Source: Halomonas sp. DQ26W (GTDB taxonomy: Bacteria > Pseudomonadota > Gammaproteobacteria > Pseudomonadales > Halomonadaceae). Taken from it: a DNA stretch of 64,000 nt. The stretch is taken from positions 122,301 to 186,300 of the forward strand of contig NZ_QPKI01000003.1 of the NCBI RefSeq assembly GCF_003339685.1, given 5' to 3'. The notes below the pieces were generated by a model. The model made no database searches and was not told the DNA's origin. It saw only the letters and a program-made list of their open reading frames with translations. Below, in pieces: positions 22,666-31,841 of the stretch. Each line of letters starts with the position of its first letter. Position 1 is the stretch's first letter. A program made the position numbers and the translations under genes.

Positions 22666-23474
22666 CGACGCTCCTCCATATTGAGGATGTCGCTGAAGAA
22701 ATCCGTCGCCGGATAATGAAAAGGTACCGGGCCGTCGGGCTCGCCATGAACGAACTGGCTGACTCGCGGATCTTCATCCACATCCAGCGAGTCCGGCGTG
22801 CCGTGAGCCATGACCCGACCATCGGAGATCACATAAACATAGTCGGCGATGGACAGCGTCTCCTGAATATCGTGCGACACCACGATGGCGGTAAGCCCAA
22901 GTGCTTCGTTGAGCCGCTTTATCAGCTGTACCAGCACGCCCTTGGAGATCGGATCCTGTCCCACGAAGGGCTCGTCGTAGAGAATCAGCTCAGGGTCCAG
23001 AGCAATGGCCCGGGCCAGGGCAACCCGGCGGGCCATGCCCCCGGAAAGCTCGGAGGGCATCAGCTCACGCGCCCCGCGCAGCCCGACTGCCTGCAGCTTC
23101 ATCAGCGCCACGTCACGGATCATCGTCTCGGGCAGGTCGGTATGCACCTGCAGGGGAAAGGCTACGTTTTCGAACACACTGAGGTCGGAGAAGAGCGCAC
23201 CGCTCTGAAACAGCATACCCATCCGTCGCCGCAGCCGGAACAGCGCCTTGCGCGGCAGGGCATGCACATCTTCGCCGTCGATCGTGACACGGCCCGCATC
23301 GGGAGCAAGCTGTCCGCCAATCAGCTTGAGCAGGGTCGTCTTTCCCGTGCCGCTGGGACCCAGGATGGCGGTGATCTTGCCTCGCGGAATCTGCAGCTCC
23401 ACGCCACGGAAGATGTCCATATCCCCCCGGGCAAAATGCAGACCCTCCACCACCACGAAAGGGGAATCGGTCAT
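22662..23474 (-). CDS. mlaF: Lipid asymmetry ABC ATPase MlaF
   Basis: ATP-binding subunit of the MlaFEDB transporter. Walker A is GPSGTGKTT, the ABC signature [14 protein letters not shown] and Walker [14 protein letters not shown], with the switch histidine in VVSHD. The start at 23474 gives 270 residues, as in E. coli (269); an in-frame start at 23507 is the alternative. It is the first gene of the run mlaFEDCB-ibaG-murA-hisG-hisD. The promoter must lie in the 108 bp shared with the divergent antiporter gene, where I see no strong match. Confidence 0.95.
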   Translation of the reverse strand: MTDSPFVVVEGLHFARGDMDIFRGVELQIPRGKITAILGPSGTGKTTLLKLIGGQLAPDAGRVTIDGEDVHALPRKALFRLRRRMGMLFQSGALFSDLSVFENVAFPLQVHTDLPETMIRDVALMKLQAVGLRGARELMPSELSGGMARRVALARAIALDPELILYDEPFVGQDPISKGVLVQLIKRLNEALGLTAIVVSHDIQETLSIADYVYVISDGRVMAHGTPDSLDVDEDPRVSQFVHGEPDGPVPFHYPATDFFSDILNMEERR

Positions 23475-23582
23475 TGCGCGACGTCCATCGGAAAAATTAT
23501 CGAACATCGTATCCTAACCCGGCCGCAGGGCGCCAGCCCAACCCCGACTGCACTTGCATAGCGGCCCTTCAGCACGTCTAAT

Positions 23583-24563
23583 ATGCGCCTCCTGACCCTC
23601 GGCCCATCCCTACTCATGTTGATACCCCTGCTCATGGTCGCCATCGGCCTCATCGGCCTGGTCTGGAGTGCCGATCGCTTCGTCGGTGCTGCCGCGGCCA
23701 CCGCTCGCGGCAGCGGGCTGAGCACACTGCTGATTGGCATGACCGTCGTGGCGCTGGGAACCTCGGCACCGGAAATGGTAGTGGCTGTCATCGCCGCCCT
23801 GGACGGGATTCCCGATCTGGCCACCGGCAACGCGCTAGGCTCGAATATCGCCAATATCGGCCTAGTGCTCGGCGTCACCACCCTGATACGACCAGTTCCC
23901 GTACCCTTCTCCCTGGTGCGTCGGGAACTACCGCTGCTGCTGGGTGCCACCGGCATGGCAGGATATGCCCTGGCCAACGGCATCCTGGGGTACTTCGATG
24001 CACTACTCCTCTCGCTGCTGCTGATCTTCAGTCTTTGGTGGCTGGTGCGCGCCGATACGCCGGACAGCATACCTGTCGGCGAGATACCCGACCTGGCGCT
24101 GCCACGTGCGATCTACTGGCTGGTCGGCACGCTGCTATTGCTGACTCTCAGCTCCAGGGTACTGGTCTGGGGCGCCAGCGCACTGGCCGAGGGCATGGGC
24201 ATCAGCGAACTGATCATCGGCCTCACCGTCGTGGCCATCGGCACCAGCCTACCGGAACTCGCCGCCTGCCTGGCGAGCGCCCTGAAGGGACACCACGATC
24301 TGGCGATTGGCAACATCATCGGCTCGAATCTATTCAATCTGCTGGCGGTACTGCCCATCCCGGCCCTCCTCGCACCCGGTCCGATAGATGCCGCAGCGGC
24401 CAGCCGTGACTATCCCGTCATGCTACTGCTGACTCTGGCCCTGGCCATATTACTAATGTGGCAGCGCCATGGTCGCATCCAACGACTGTCGGGCGGCTTG
24501 CTGCTGGCGCTCTATCTCGCCTATCTGGGCTGGCTGGCTATTGCCGGCAACGGCAGTCCTTGA
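23583..24563 (+). CDS. Calcium/sodium antiporter, YrbG family
   Basis: Member of the Ca2+/cation antiporter superfamily, exchanging Na+ or H+ for divalent cation across the inner membrane. The 326-residue protein has about ten transmembrane helices in two inverted repeats. Each carries the ion-binding alpha repeat, GTSAPEMVVAV near residue 60 and GTSLPELAACL near 220. Divergent from mlaF and 32 bp ahead of kdsD, it starts the Lpt-operon side. A start at 23616 is also possible. Confidence 0.9.
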   Translation: MRLLTLGPSLLMLIPLLMVAIGLIGLVWSADRFVGAAAATARGSGLSTLLIGMTVVALGTSAPEMVVAVIAALDGIPDLATGNALGSNIANIGLVLGVTTLIRPVPVPFSLVRRELPLLLGATGMAGYALANGILGYFDALLLSLLLIFSLWWLVRADTPDSIPVGEIPDLALPRAIYWLVGTLLLLTLSSRVLVWGASALAEGMGISELIIGLTVVAIGTSLPELAACLASALKGHHDLAIGNIIGSNLFNLLAVLPIPALLAPGPIDAAAASRDYPVMLLLTLALAILLMWQRHGRIQRLSGGLLLALYLAYLGWLAIAGNGSP

Positions 24564-24595
24564 GTGAAACCCCACAACGGGCAACAATCATCTTC

Positions 24596-25609
24596 ATGAC
24601 CAATGACACTTCCACCTCCCAGCCTGTCGAGCCTGCCAACGGTGCTTCGCCATTGCGGGACAGCGCGCGCCGCACTCTGAAGGTTGAACAGCAGGCCATC
24701 GCCGCGCTTGCCAACCGCCTGGACAGCCATTTCGATCACGCCTGCGAGTTGATGCTCGCCTGCCAGGGTCGGGTGGTCGTCACCGGCATGGGCAAGTCCG
24801 GCCATATTGCCGGCAAGATCGCGGCAACCCTGGCCAGCACCGGCACGCCCGCCTTCTTTGTCCACCCCGGCGAAGCAAGCCATGGAGACCTCGGCATGAT
24901 CACCCCCGGGGACGTCGTGCTGGCCCTTTCCAACTCCGGCGAAACCGGCGAGGTCACGGCGATTTTGCCATTGCTGAAGCGCCTGGGCACACCGCTGATC
25001 AGCATGACGGGGCGCGCCGACTCGACCCTGGCACGCCATGCAGACGCCCATCTCGATGCCGGCGTCGCCCGGGAGGCCTGCCCGCTGGACCTGGCTCCCA
25101 CCGCCTCGACCACTGCAGCACTCGCTCTGGGAGATGCCCTGGCCGTCGCCCTGCTGGAAGCGCGCGGCTTCACCGCCGAGGACTTCGCGCGTTCCCACCC
25201 GGGTGGCAGCCTCGGCAAACGGCTCTTGCTGCGAGTCGCTGATCTCATGCATCAGGGCGCACGGCTGCCGAGCGTACCGCTGGGCAGCCCTCTGCGGGAC
25301 GCCCTGCTTGAAATATCTCGGCAGGGGCTCGGCTTCACATGCGTCGTCGATGAGCAGAATCGAATGATCGGTGTCTATACCGACGGCGACCTGCGTCGCA
25401 CCCTGGACCAACATAGCGACCTGAGCCAACTGACAGTCGATGATGTAATGACCCGTCCCGGCAAGCGTATCGCCCCTGACCTCCTGGCCGCCGAGGCGGT
25501 TCGCGTCATGGAGGACAACCTGATCACGGCCCTGGCCGTCGTCGACGACGAGGGGCACCCGGTCGGCGCCCTGCACATGCACGACCTGCTGCGCAGCGGC
25601 GTGATCTGA
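24596..25609 (+). CDS. kdsD: Arabinose-5-phosphate isomerase KdsD
   Basis: Converts ribulose 5-phosphate to arabinose 5-phosphate, the precursor of Kdo for LPS. An N-terminal SIS domain carries GMGKSGHIAGKIAATLASTGTPAFFVHP and GDLGMI. Two C-terminal CBS domains cover about 210-335, with VYTDGDLRR in the first. Length 337 residues, near E. coli (328). The start at 24596 lies 32 bp after the antiporter; the upstream in-frame extension overlaps that gene and is rejected. Confidence 0.95.
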   Translation: MTNDTSTSQPVEPANGASPLRDSARRTLKVEQQAIAALANRLDSHFDHACELMLACQGRVVVTGMGKSGHIAGKIAATLASTGTPAFFVHPGEASHGDLGMITPGDVVLALSNSGETGEVTAILPLLKRLGTPLISMTGRADSTLARHADAHLDAGVAREACPLDLAPTASTTAALALGDALAVALLEARGFTAEDFARSHPGGSLGKRLLLRVADLMHQGARLPSVPLGSPLRDALLEISRQGLGFTCVVDEQNRMIGVYTDGDLRRTLDQHSDLSQLTVDDVMTRPGKRIAPDLLAAEAVRVMEDNLITALAVVDDEGHPVGALHMHDLLRSGVI

Positions 25610-25649
25610 CCCTCTGAACCTCTGACCCTTTAAACCACAAGGAAAGCCC

Positions 25650-26207
25650 ATGGCTCTGGCAACCCCGATCAACGACCCCCACCTCCGCGACCGCCTTCGC
25701 CAGATCAGGCTGCTGGCACTCGACGTCGATGGCGTACTGACCGACGGACGCCTCTACTTCCAGGCCGACGGCGTGGAGATCAAGGCATTCCACACCCAGG
25801 ACGGACTGGGCATCAAGCTGCTGCGACGCGCTGGTATCCAGGTTGCCCTGTTGACGGGCCGTGAGTCGTCCATGGTCAGCCATCGCGCTGCGGCGCTGGG
25901 CATTGACAACGTCTTCCAGAGCTGCGAGGACAAGCTGGCTACCCTGCGCGAACTGTGCCGGCGCAAGAACCTCTCCCTGGAGCAGATCGCCTACTGCGGA
26001 GACGACCTCCCCGACCTGGCCGCCATCCAGCGCGCCGGCATCGGCATCACCGTCCCTGGGGCGCCCCCTTATATTCACGCCCTGGCCGACTGGATCACCG
26101 TGCGCAGTGGTGGCCACGGTGCCGTTCGCGAAATCTGCGACACCCTGCTCGAAGCCCAAGGTCACCGGGACGCACTGGTCGACACCTACCTTCACGTCCA
26201 GCACTGA
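25650..26207 (+). CDS. kdsC: 3-deoxy-D-manno-octulosonate-8-phosphate phosphatase KdsC
   Basis: HAD-superfamily phosphatase that releases Kdo from Kdo-8-phosphate. The nucleophile motif is D25-V-D27-G-V-L-T, followed by the LLTGRES loop and the acidic CGDDLPDL motif with its two aspartates. It has no cap domain, as expected for the tetrameric KdsC type. At 185 residues it matches the family (188 in E. coli). It sits between kdsD and lptC in the conserved LPS operon. Confidence 0.96.
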   Translation: MALATPINDPHLRDRLRQIRLLALDVDGVLTDGRLYFQADGVEIKAFHTQDGLGIKLLRRAGIQVALLTGRESSMVSHRAAALGIDNVFQSCEDKLATLRELCRRKNLSLEQIAYCGDDLPDLAAIQRAGIGITVPGAPPYIHALADWITVRSGGHGAVREICDTLLEAQGHRDALVDTYLHVQH

Positions 26208-26211
26208 TCGC

Positions 26212-26835
26212 ATGTCACTCAAGCGCCTGCCCCGCCCCTCGTTTCGATTCTGGCTACTGCTGATCCTGCTTGGCCTGGGAGCGCTGCTGGCATGGCTGAT
26301 CCCCTGGCAGCCCCCCACCCCCGGACCGGTACCCACCGACGAAGCTGGGGAGCCTGACTACTTTCTCGAAGAGGCCAGGCTGACGCGGTTCGACGCCCAG
26401 GGGCGGGCACACCAGCGCCTGGACAGCCCGCGTCTGGTACACACCCCCCACGATGACATCACCCGGGCCGTGACCCCGGTAGCCTACTTGATTGACCGAG
26501 AGAAACGACGCTGGATCGCCAACGGCGATGAAGGGCAAATCGGGCCCGGCGGCAACCCGCTGACGCTGACCGGCAACGCCCGCCTGTTTGCCCCGGAGGA
26601 GCGCTGGCAACTCGACACCGAAATCCTCCACTTCGACGCCAATACCGGGCACGCCTGGAGCGACACCCCGGCACTGCTCCAGCAGCCACCCCAACACATG
26701 CGCGGCGATCGCTTCGATGCCTGGATCCATGACAATCGTTCACGATTGACCGACAATGTGCGCGGCCACCACCCCCCCGAAGGCGCCCAGCAGGGCCAGG
26801 GCGGCGCCATCAACCTAGAGGATGTCACGCCATGA
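26212..26835 (+). CDS. lptC: LPS export protein LptC
   Basis: Bitopic inner-membrane protein that passes LPS from LptB2FG to LptA. One membrane helix at about residues 12-30 is followed by a periplasmic beta-jellyroll domain. The blocks FLEEARLTRFDAQGRAHQRLDSPRLVHTP and the later LTGNARLFAPEERWQLDTEILHFD fit LptC. Length 207 residues. It starts 4 bp after kdsC and overlaps lptA by four bases. Confidence 0.9.
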   Translation: MSLKRLPRPSFRFWLLLILLGLGALLAWLIPWQPPTPGPVPTDEAGEPDYFLEEARLTRFDAQGRAHQRLDSPRLVHTPHDDITRAVTPVAYLIDREKRRWIANGDEGQIGPGGNPLTLTGNARLFAPEERWQLDTEILHFDANTGHAWSDTPALLQQPPQHMRGDRFDAWIHDNRSRLTDNVRGHHPPEGAQQGQGGAINLEDVTP

Positions 26836-27359
26836 AGCGATGCAAGTTCCCGACCACCCGAATGCTGCTCACGCTGGCGTTGGTCGGAATGGCATGGGGA
26901 AGCGGCGGCGCCGTGGCCCAGCAGCGCGACGCCGATCAACCTGTCGAAGTCGAGGCTGACCGGTTGGACCTCGACGACGCTGCCGGCACAGCCGTCTATA
27001 CCGGCGCCGTTGACATTCGCCAAGGCACCATGCAGCTTACCGGCGACCGGGTGGAGATCCGCCGCAACCAGGCAGGTGAGCTGACTCGCGCCACCGCCAC
27101 CGGCGAACGTGCCTATATCGAACAGCAGCCCGATCCAGATGAACCCGTAGTGCGTGGCTGGGGACGAACCATCATCTATCATGTCGCCGAGCGCCGGGTG
27201 GAGCTGATCGACCAAGCTGAGCTGCATCAGCGGGGCGACACCTTCGATGGCGGCTATCTCGAATACTTCCTCGACCGCCGAGTGGTTCAGGCGCGTTCCG
27301 AGAGCGAAGGGGTCGAAGGTCGCCAGCGGATTCGCATGACCCTGCAACCGGAGCGCTGA
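26832..27359 (+). CDS. lptA: Periplasmic LPS transport protein LptA
   Basis: Forms the periplasmic beta-jellyroll bridge that carries LPS to LptDE. A signal peptide (about 1-29, cleavage after VAQ or nearby) precedes the OstA-like domain with [39 protein letters not shown]. Length 175 residues (185 in E. coli). It is overlapped by lptC upstream and followed directly by lptB, so all three are translated from one message. Confidence 0.94.
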   Translation: MKRCKFPTTRMLLTLALVGMAWGSGGAVAQQRDADQPVEVEADRLDLDDAAGTAVYTGAVDIRQGTMQLTGDRVEIRRNQAGELTRATATGERAYIEQQPDPDEPVVRGWGRTIIYHVAERRVELIDQAELHQRGDTFDGGYLEYFLDRRVVQARSESEGVEGRQRIRMTLQPER

Positions 27360-27360
27360 T

Positions 27361-28092
27361 GTGCCGATGAAGACCTTGCGGGCCACCCATCTGGCCAAGA
27401 CTTACAAGCGCCGCCGCGTGGTGCACGACATCAGCCTCACCATCGAGCAGGGCAGTATCGTCGGACTGCTCGGCCCCAACGGCGCTGGCAAGACCACCTC
27501 CTTCTACATGATCGTAGGCCTGGTCCGCGCCGACGCCGGCGAAGTGCATATCGACGAACTGGACCTGAGCGGATCTGCCATGCATGAGCGTGCTCGTGCC
27601 GGTATCGGCTACCTCCCCCAGGAAGCCTCGATCTTTCGCAAGCTATCGGTGGCGGATAACATCATGGCGATTCTCGAGACGCGCAAGGACCTGGACCGTC
27701 GCGGCCGCCAAACCCGTCTCGAGGAACTGCTGGAAGACTTTCACGTCACTCATATCCGCGACAATCTCGGCATGAGCCTATCGGGCGGCGAGCGGCGGCG
27801 AGTCGAAATCGCCAGGGCACTGGCCACCGAGCCTGCCTTCATCCTCCTCGATGAGCCTTTCGCCGGCGTCGACCCCATTTCGGTGGGTGAAATCAAGGGC
27901 ATCATCCGTCAGCTCAAGGCACGCGATATCGGTGTCCTGATCACCGACCACAACGTTCGCGAGACGCTGGACATCTGCAATACCGCCTATATCGTCGGAG
28001 ATGGAAAGATCATCGCCGAAGGCGACGCCGAGGCCATTCTGGCCAATCGCAGGGTCCGTGAAGTCTATCTGGGAGAGGACTTTCGCCTGTAA
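27361..28092 (+). CDS. lptB: LPS export ABC ATPase LptB
   Basis: Cytoplasmic ATPase dimer driving LptFG. Walker A is GPNGAGKTT, signature [15 protein letters not shown] and Walker [14 protein letters not shown], with H-loop ITDHNVRET and the conserved C-terminal VYLGEDFRL. The GTG at 27361 has GGAG 7 bases upstream and is preferred; the ATG at 27367, whose spacing is 13, would give exactly the 241-residue E. coli length. It ends about 160 bp before rpoN. Confidence 0.95.
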   Translation: MPMKTLRATHLAKTYKRRRVVHDISLTIEQGSIVGLLGPNGAGKTTSFYMIVGLVRADAGEVHIDELDLSGSAMHERARAGIGYLPQEASIFRKLSVADNIMAILETRKDLDRRGRQTRLEELLEDFHVTHIRDNLGMSLSGGERRRVEIARALATEPAFILLDEPFAGVDPISVGEIKGIIRQLKARDIGVLITDHNVRETLDICNTAYIVGDGKIIAEGDAEAILANRRVREVYLGEDFRL

Positions 28093-28146
28093 CGGAGGCG
28101 AGCCTAGGCGACACAACTTCTTGTTACAAATAACCATATGCTTACA

Positions 28147-28161
28147 CGGCACGGAAATTGC
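28147..28161 (+). promoter_or_regulatory. Sigma-54 promoter element 1 upstream of rpoN
   Basis: The sequence CGGCACGGAAATTGC matches the -24/-12 consensus TGGCAC-N5-TTGC. The GG and GC dinucleotides are separated by exactly 10 bases. It lies 89 bp before the rpoN ATG in a gap with no gene, directly beside a second, better element. Confidence 0.65.
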
Positions 28162-28164
28162 GCG

Positions 28165-28180
28165 TGGCATGATTATTGCT
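28165..28180 (+). promoter_or_regulatory. Sigma-54 promoter element 2 upstream of rpoN
   Basis: The sequence TGGCATGATTATTGCT is a near-consensus -24/-12 element with GG and GC exactly 10 bases apart and the W after TTGC. Transcription would start near 28191, giving a leader of about 60 bases before rpoN. The element points at the gene for its own sigma factor. Confidence 0.75.
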
Positions 28181-28250
28181 ACAAAACGACTTGCAAGTCG
28201 ACCCGCGGCGGGCTAGGGTGGGTCTTTTCGGCAAATGAGCCCCTATCCTC

Positions 28251-29669
28251 ATGGCCATGAAAGCATCCTTGCAACTCCGTGTCGGCACCCAACTGACCAT
28301 GACCCCCCAGTTGCAGCAGGCGATCGCGCTGCTGCAGCTCTCGACACTCGATCTGCGCCAGGAAATCCAGCAGGCCCTGGAAGCCAACCCCATGCTGGAA
28401 CTCGACGACGATTTCGGCGAACAGGCCGCCGAAGAAGCCCGTGACGACGACTGGGCCAGCGAGATACCCTCCGAGCTTTCCACTGACAGCGACTGGTCGG
28501 ACACCTATCCCGACCATGGCACCAGCTCGGGCAGCGGCGAAGGACCCGATTTCGAGCGCCAGGCCGCAGGCCAGAGCCTGGCCAGCCACTTGACATGGCA
28601 ACTGGCGATGACCGACTTGAGTGAGCGCCAGCGCCAGATCGCCGAGAGCCTGATCGATGCGGTGGACAGCACCGGCTACCTGGCGCAGCCGCTGGAAGAC
28701 ATCCGTGACGGGCTGCGCAAGCAAGGCTTGGAGGGCCTACCGACCCGAGAGCTCGAGCAGATACTGCTGCGCCTCCAGCAGTTCGAACCCACCGGCGTCT
28801 TTGCCCGGGACCTGCGCGAATGCCTGATGCTGCAGCTCGCCACACTACCCGACGACACTCCACTGCTGCCCCAGGCGCGTCGCCTCGTGCGACAGTTTCT
28901 CGAAGCCCTGGCCAGCGACGATCGGCGACTGCTCAAGCGCCGCCTGGGCCTGGACGATGACTCCCTGAACACCGTGGTTAGACTGATTCGCTCACTGGAT
29001 CCGCGCCCGGGCAGCGAGTTTGTCGAGGTAGGCGGCAACTACGTCACTCCCGACCTGCTCGCTCGCCACGACGAGCGCGGCTGGCGCGTTGAGCTAAATG
29101 CCGACGCCCTGCCTAGACTGCGCATCCAACCCGACTACATGGCCCTGGTCCGGCGTGCCGACAAGAGCCAGGACAACCAGTTCCTCAAAAACCACCTCCA
29201 GGAAGCGCGCTGGCTGATGAAGAGTCTGGCCAGCCGTAACGACACCCTGCTACGTGTGGGCCAGGAGATCATGGCCCGCCAACTTGATTTCCTCGAGCAG
29301 GGGGAAGAGGCCATGCGACCACTGATCCTTGCCGATATCGCTCAGGCCGTCGACATGCATGAGTCGACCATTTCCCGCGTGACGACCCAGAAATTCATTC
29401 ACACACCGCGTGGCGTGTTTGAGCTAAAGTTCTTCTTCTCCAGCCATGTCGGCGGTGGAGAGGGCGAAGGCGACGCCTATTCCAGCACGGCGATCCGTGC
29501 GCGGATCCGCAAACTGGTCCAGGACGAGCCGCCGCGCAAGCCGCTTTCGGACAGTCGATTGGCCGACCTACTGGCCGAGGACGGCATCCGCGTCGCGCGA
29601 CGAACCGTCGCCAAGTATCGGGAAGCCCTGGGTATACCCTCTTCCAGCGAGCGCAAGCGATTTCGCTGA
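28251..29669 (+). CDS. rpoN: RNA polymerase sigma-54 factor RpoN
   Basis: Alternative sigma factor that recognises -24/-12 promoters and needs AAA+ activators. Region I is the Gln/Leu-rich start LQLRVGTQLTMTPQLQQAIALLQLSTLDLRQEIQ. An acidic region II covers about 50-110, and the core- and DNA-binding parts end in the RpoN box ARRTVAKYRE at 449-458. Length 472 residues (477 in E. coli). Two -24/-12 elements precede it, suggesting autoregulation. A second in-frame ATG at 28257 is an alternative start. Confidence 0.97.
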   Translation: MAMKASLQLRVGTQLTMTPQLQQAIALLQLSTLDLRQEIQQALEANPMLELDDDFGEQAAEEARDDDWASEIPSELSTDSDWSDTYPDHGTSSGSGEGPDFERQAAGQSLASHLTWQLAMTDLSERQRQIAESLIDAVDSTGYLAQPLEDIRDGLRKQGLEGLPTRELEQILLRLQQFEPTGVFARDLRECLMLQLATLPDDTPLLPQARRLVRQFLEALASDDRRLLKRRLGLDDDSLNTVVRLIRSLDPRPGSEFVEVGGNYVTPDLLARHDERGWRVELNADALPRLRIQPDYMALVRRADKSQDNQFLKNHLQEARWLMKSLASRNDTLLRVGQEIMARQLDFLEQGEEAMRPLILADIAQAVDMHESTISRVTTQKFIHTPRGVFELKFFFSSHVGGGEGEGDAYSSTAIRARIRKLVQDEPPRKPLSDSRLADLLAEDGIRVARRTVAKYREALGIPSSSERKRFR

Positions 29670-29717
29670 CCCGACGCCGGCCTCTTGACCCTTAGCAGGA
29701 AACCCACAAGGGAGGGG

Positions 29718-29745
29718 TTTGCAGGGCCCTAAAAAGGGTTACAAT
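29718..29745 (+). promoter_or_regulatory. Candidate sigma-70 promoter of hpf
   Basis: A -10 TACAAT with a -35-like TTTGCA 16 bases upstream lies in the 109-bp gap between rpoN and hpf. The -10 is good and the -35 weak. It would let hpf-ptsN-rapZ-ptsO be expressed independently of rpoN. Confidence 0.5.
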
Positions 29746-29778
29746 CGAGTCACCACCCGAAGGACGAAGGAGCTTGTC

Positions 29779-30087
29779 ATGCAAGTCAATATTACTGGCC
29801 ACCATGTAGAACTGACCGATGCCCTGCGTGACTACGTCAGCGAAAAGCTGACCCGTGTGCAGCGCCACTATGACAACATCACCAACGTTCAAGTCACGCT
29901 ATCGGTAGAGAAGGAGCGTCAACTGGCCGCCTGCACACTGCATGCCGCTGGCGCTGACCTTCACGCCGAGTCCACGGATTCCGACATGTACGCCGCTATT
30001 GACGCACTGACTGACAAACTCGATCGTCAACTTGTCAAGCACAAGGAAAAGGCCCAGGCCCGCGCCCAGGGCGCCGGCATTCGCTGA
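29779..30087 (+). CDS. hpf: Ribosome hibernation-promoting factor, short form
   Basis: Binds the 30S decoding site and promotes 100S dimer formation in stationary phase. The 102-residue product begins MQVNITGHHVELTDALRDYVSEKL and has the single RaiA/HPF domain only, i.e. the short form that works with RMF. The start at 29779 matches homologues; an upstream ATG at 29719 lies in the promoter region and is rejected. It is followed by ptsN after 5 bp, the standard rpoN-hpf-ptsN order. Confidence 0.94.
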   Translation: MQVNITGHHVELTDALRDYVSEKLTRVQRHYDNITNVQVTLSVEKERQLAACTLHAAGADLHAESTDSDMYAAIDALTDKLDRQLVKHKEKAQARAQGAGIR

Positions 30088-30092
30088 TTGAC

Positions 30093-30563
30093 ATGACACT
30101 TGAAGCCATCCTGCCCCCGGAGCGCGCCCTGTTCGGCGTGCCCGGTGGTAGCAAGAAGCGGGTACTGGAGTTCTTCAGTACCTTCATCGCCCAGAACACA
30201 CCAAGCCTCGACAGCCAGGAAGTCTTTGCGCGCCTCATCGGCAGAGAGCGCCTGGGCAGCACGGGTATTGGCAATGGCGTGGCCATACCGCACGCCCGGA
30301 GCCCCCACTGCCACAGCCCGGTCGCGACATTCCTGAAACTGGCTGAGCCCATCGATTTCGACGCCATAGACGGCGAACCGGTCGACCTGGTGTTCGTACT
30401 GCTGGTGCCGGAAGAAGCCGATGACACGCACCTGGCGCTACTCAGCCAGGTCGCCAGCGTGATGAACGACGTCGACACGCGAGTCGGGCTGCGCAAGAGC
30501 ACCAGCCAGCGTGAGCTCCACGAGCGACTCCTCGAGGCGATTCGACGACAGACGTCGACCTGA
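30093..30563 (+). CDS. ptsN: PTS IIA-like nitrogen-regulatory protein PtsN (EIIA-Ntr)
   Basis: Phosphoacceptor of the nitrogen PTS, controlling K+ transport, sigma-54 functions and stress responses. The phosphorylated histidine is H67 in GNGVAIPHAR. The 156-residue domain aligns end to end with EIIA-Ntr, including FVLLVPEEADDTHLALL. It lies between hpf and rapZ. The partner NPr is encoded at 31508; the upstream kinase EI-Ntr (ptsP) is not in the window. Confidence 0.95.
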   Translation: MTLEAILPPERALFGVPGGSKKRVLEFFSTFIAQNTPSLDSQEVFARLIGRERLGSTGIGNGVAIPHARSPHCHSPVATFLKLAEPIDFDAIDGEPVDLVFVLLVPEEADDTHLALLSQVASVMNDVDTRVGLRKSTSQRELHERLLEAIRRQTST

Positions 30564-30602
30564 CTCCCCCGGGCCGCCCGGCCAGCCAACCAGGAGACCC
30601 GC

Positions 30603-31523
30603 ATGCAGCTCGTGATCATCAGTGGCCGTTCCGGCTCCGGCAAGTCGATCGCACTGCAGGCGCTCGAAGACCTGGGGTTCTACGCCATCGACAACTTCCC
30701 GGCCATGCTGCTGGGATCGCTGGTGGAGGAACTCCCCAGCGGACCGGCCGGCCAATCCTCTATCGCCGTCAGTATCGATGCCCGCAACCTGCCCCACGCC
30801 CTGGAGCGCTTTCCACGCCTGCTCGAGGAGCTTCGCTCGCGGCAGATTGATTGCCAGGTCATCTACCTCACCACCGATGCTCGTATCCTGATCGAGCGCT
30901 ACTCGGCCACGCGACGTCGCCACCCGATGACCCGCGGCAGTGACATGACGCTGGGGGAAGCGATCGAGTCGGAAGATGCTACCCTGAGCGACATCCGCAA
31001 TCTGGCGGATCTGATCATCGACACCTCCCGGCTTTCGGTACACGACCTGCGCGGTCGTATTACCGACCAGGTCGCCAGCCACCGGCCCGACCAGCTGACC
31101 CTGACCGTGGAGTCCTTCGGCTTCAAGGGGGGCGTACCGCTGGATGCCGATATCGTCTTCGACGCTCGCTGCCTGCCAAATCCCTATTGGGACCCGCGCC
31201 TACGCTCCGCCACCGGCCGCGACCCCAGTATCGTCGCCTTTCTTGAGCAGTACCCGCTGGTCGGCGAGATGCTCGACGACATCATCGGCTGGATCGAGCG
31301 CTGGCTCCCCGCCTATCGCAGCAGCCATCGGAGTTACCTCACCGTCGCCATCGGCTGTACCGGGGGGCAGCACCGCTCTGTTTACCTCGCTGAACGGCTT
31401 GCACACCACCTGGCCCAACAGCAGCCCGACGTTCGCCTGCGCCACCGGGAGCTCGGCATCCACACGCCAGTCTCATCTTACGCGCAGGACGCACCGGGAA
31501 AGCCTGAATGCAAGGAGCCTTGA
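30603..31523 (+). CDS. rapZ: RNase adapter / nucleotide-binding protein RapZ
   Basis: P-loop protein; in enterobacteria it binds GlmZ/GlmY sRNAs and directs RNase E to GlmZ, tuning glucosamine-6-phosphate synthesis. Walker A is G8-R-S-G-S-G-K-S15. The C-terminal domain carries the CTGGQHRSVYLAERL phosphate-binding motif. At 306 residues it is slightly longer than in E. coli (284). Whether GlmY/GlmZ exist in this organism is unknown. Its last 16 bases overlap the ptsO start. Confidence 0.94.
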   Translation: MQLVIISGRSGSGKSIALQALEDLGFYAIDNFPAMLLGSLVEELPSGPAGQSSIAVSIDARNLPHALERFPRLLEELRSRQIDCQVIYLTTDARILIERYSATRRRHPMTRGSDMTLGEAIESEDATLSDIRNLADLIIDTSRLSVHDLRGRITDQVASHRPDQLTLTVESFGFKGGVPLDADIVFDARCLPNPYWDPRLRSATGRDPSIVAFLEQYPLVGEMLDDIIGWIERWLPAYRSSHRSYLTVAIGCTGGQHRSVYLAERLAHHLAQQQPDVRLRHRELGIHTPVSSYAQDAPGKPECKEP

Positions 31524-31795
31524 GCGTGCCCAGCCGCAAGCTCATATTGACCAACAAGCGCGGCCTGCATGCCCGTGCAGCAACCAAGCTGGTGCAGTGC
31601 TGCCAACCCTTCCAGTCACGCGTCACCGTCAGCCGAGGTGGCCAGGTCGCCGATGCCTGCAACATCATGTCCTTGTTGATGCTCGGCGCACCATGCGGCA
31701 CCGAGCTGATGGTAAGCGCCGAGGGCGAAGATGCCGAGCGGGTACTCGATGCGCTGGAGGCCCTGTTCGATGCGCGCTTCGAAGAGGATGCCTGA
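31508..31795 (+). CDS. ptsO: Phosphocarrier protein NPr of the nitrogen PTS
   Basis: HPr-like protein passing phosphate from EI-Ntr to EIIA-Ntr. The active histidine is H21 in NKRGLHARAA. The regulatory region ADACNIMSLLMLGAPCGTEL, which in HPr carries Ser46, is present in the usual place. Length 95 residues. It overlaps rapZ by 16 bp and ends the rpoN-hpf-ptsN-rapZ-ptsO run, 46 bp from the convergent pmbA. Confidence 0.93.
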   Translation: MQGALSVPSRKLILTNKRGLHARAATKLVQCCQPFQSRVTVSRGGQVADACNIMSLLMLGAPCGTELMVSAEGEDAERVLDALEALFDARFEEDA

Positions 31796-31841
31796 GCACC
31801 CCCTCGCCCTCGACGTGACGCAGTGCCCCTGATATCCCGCC

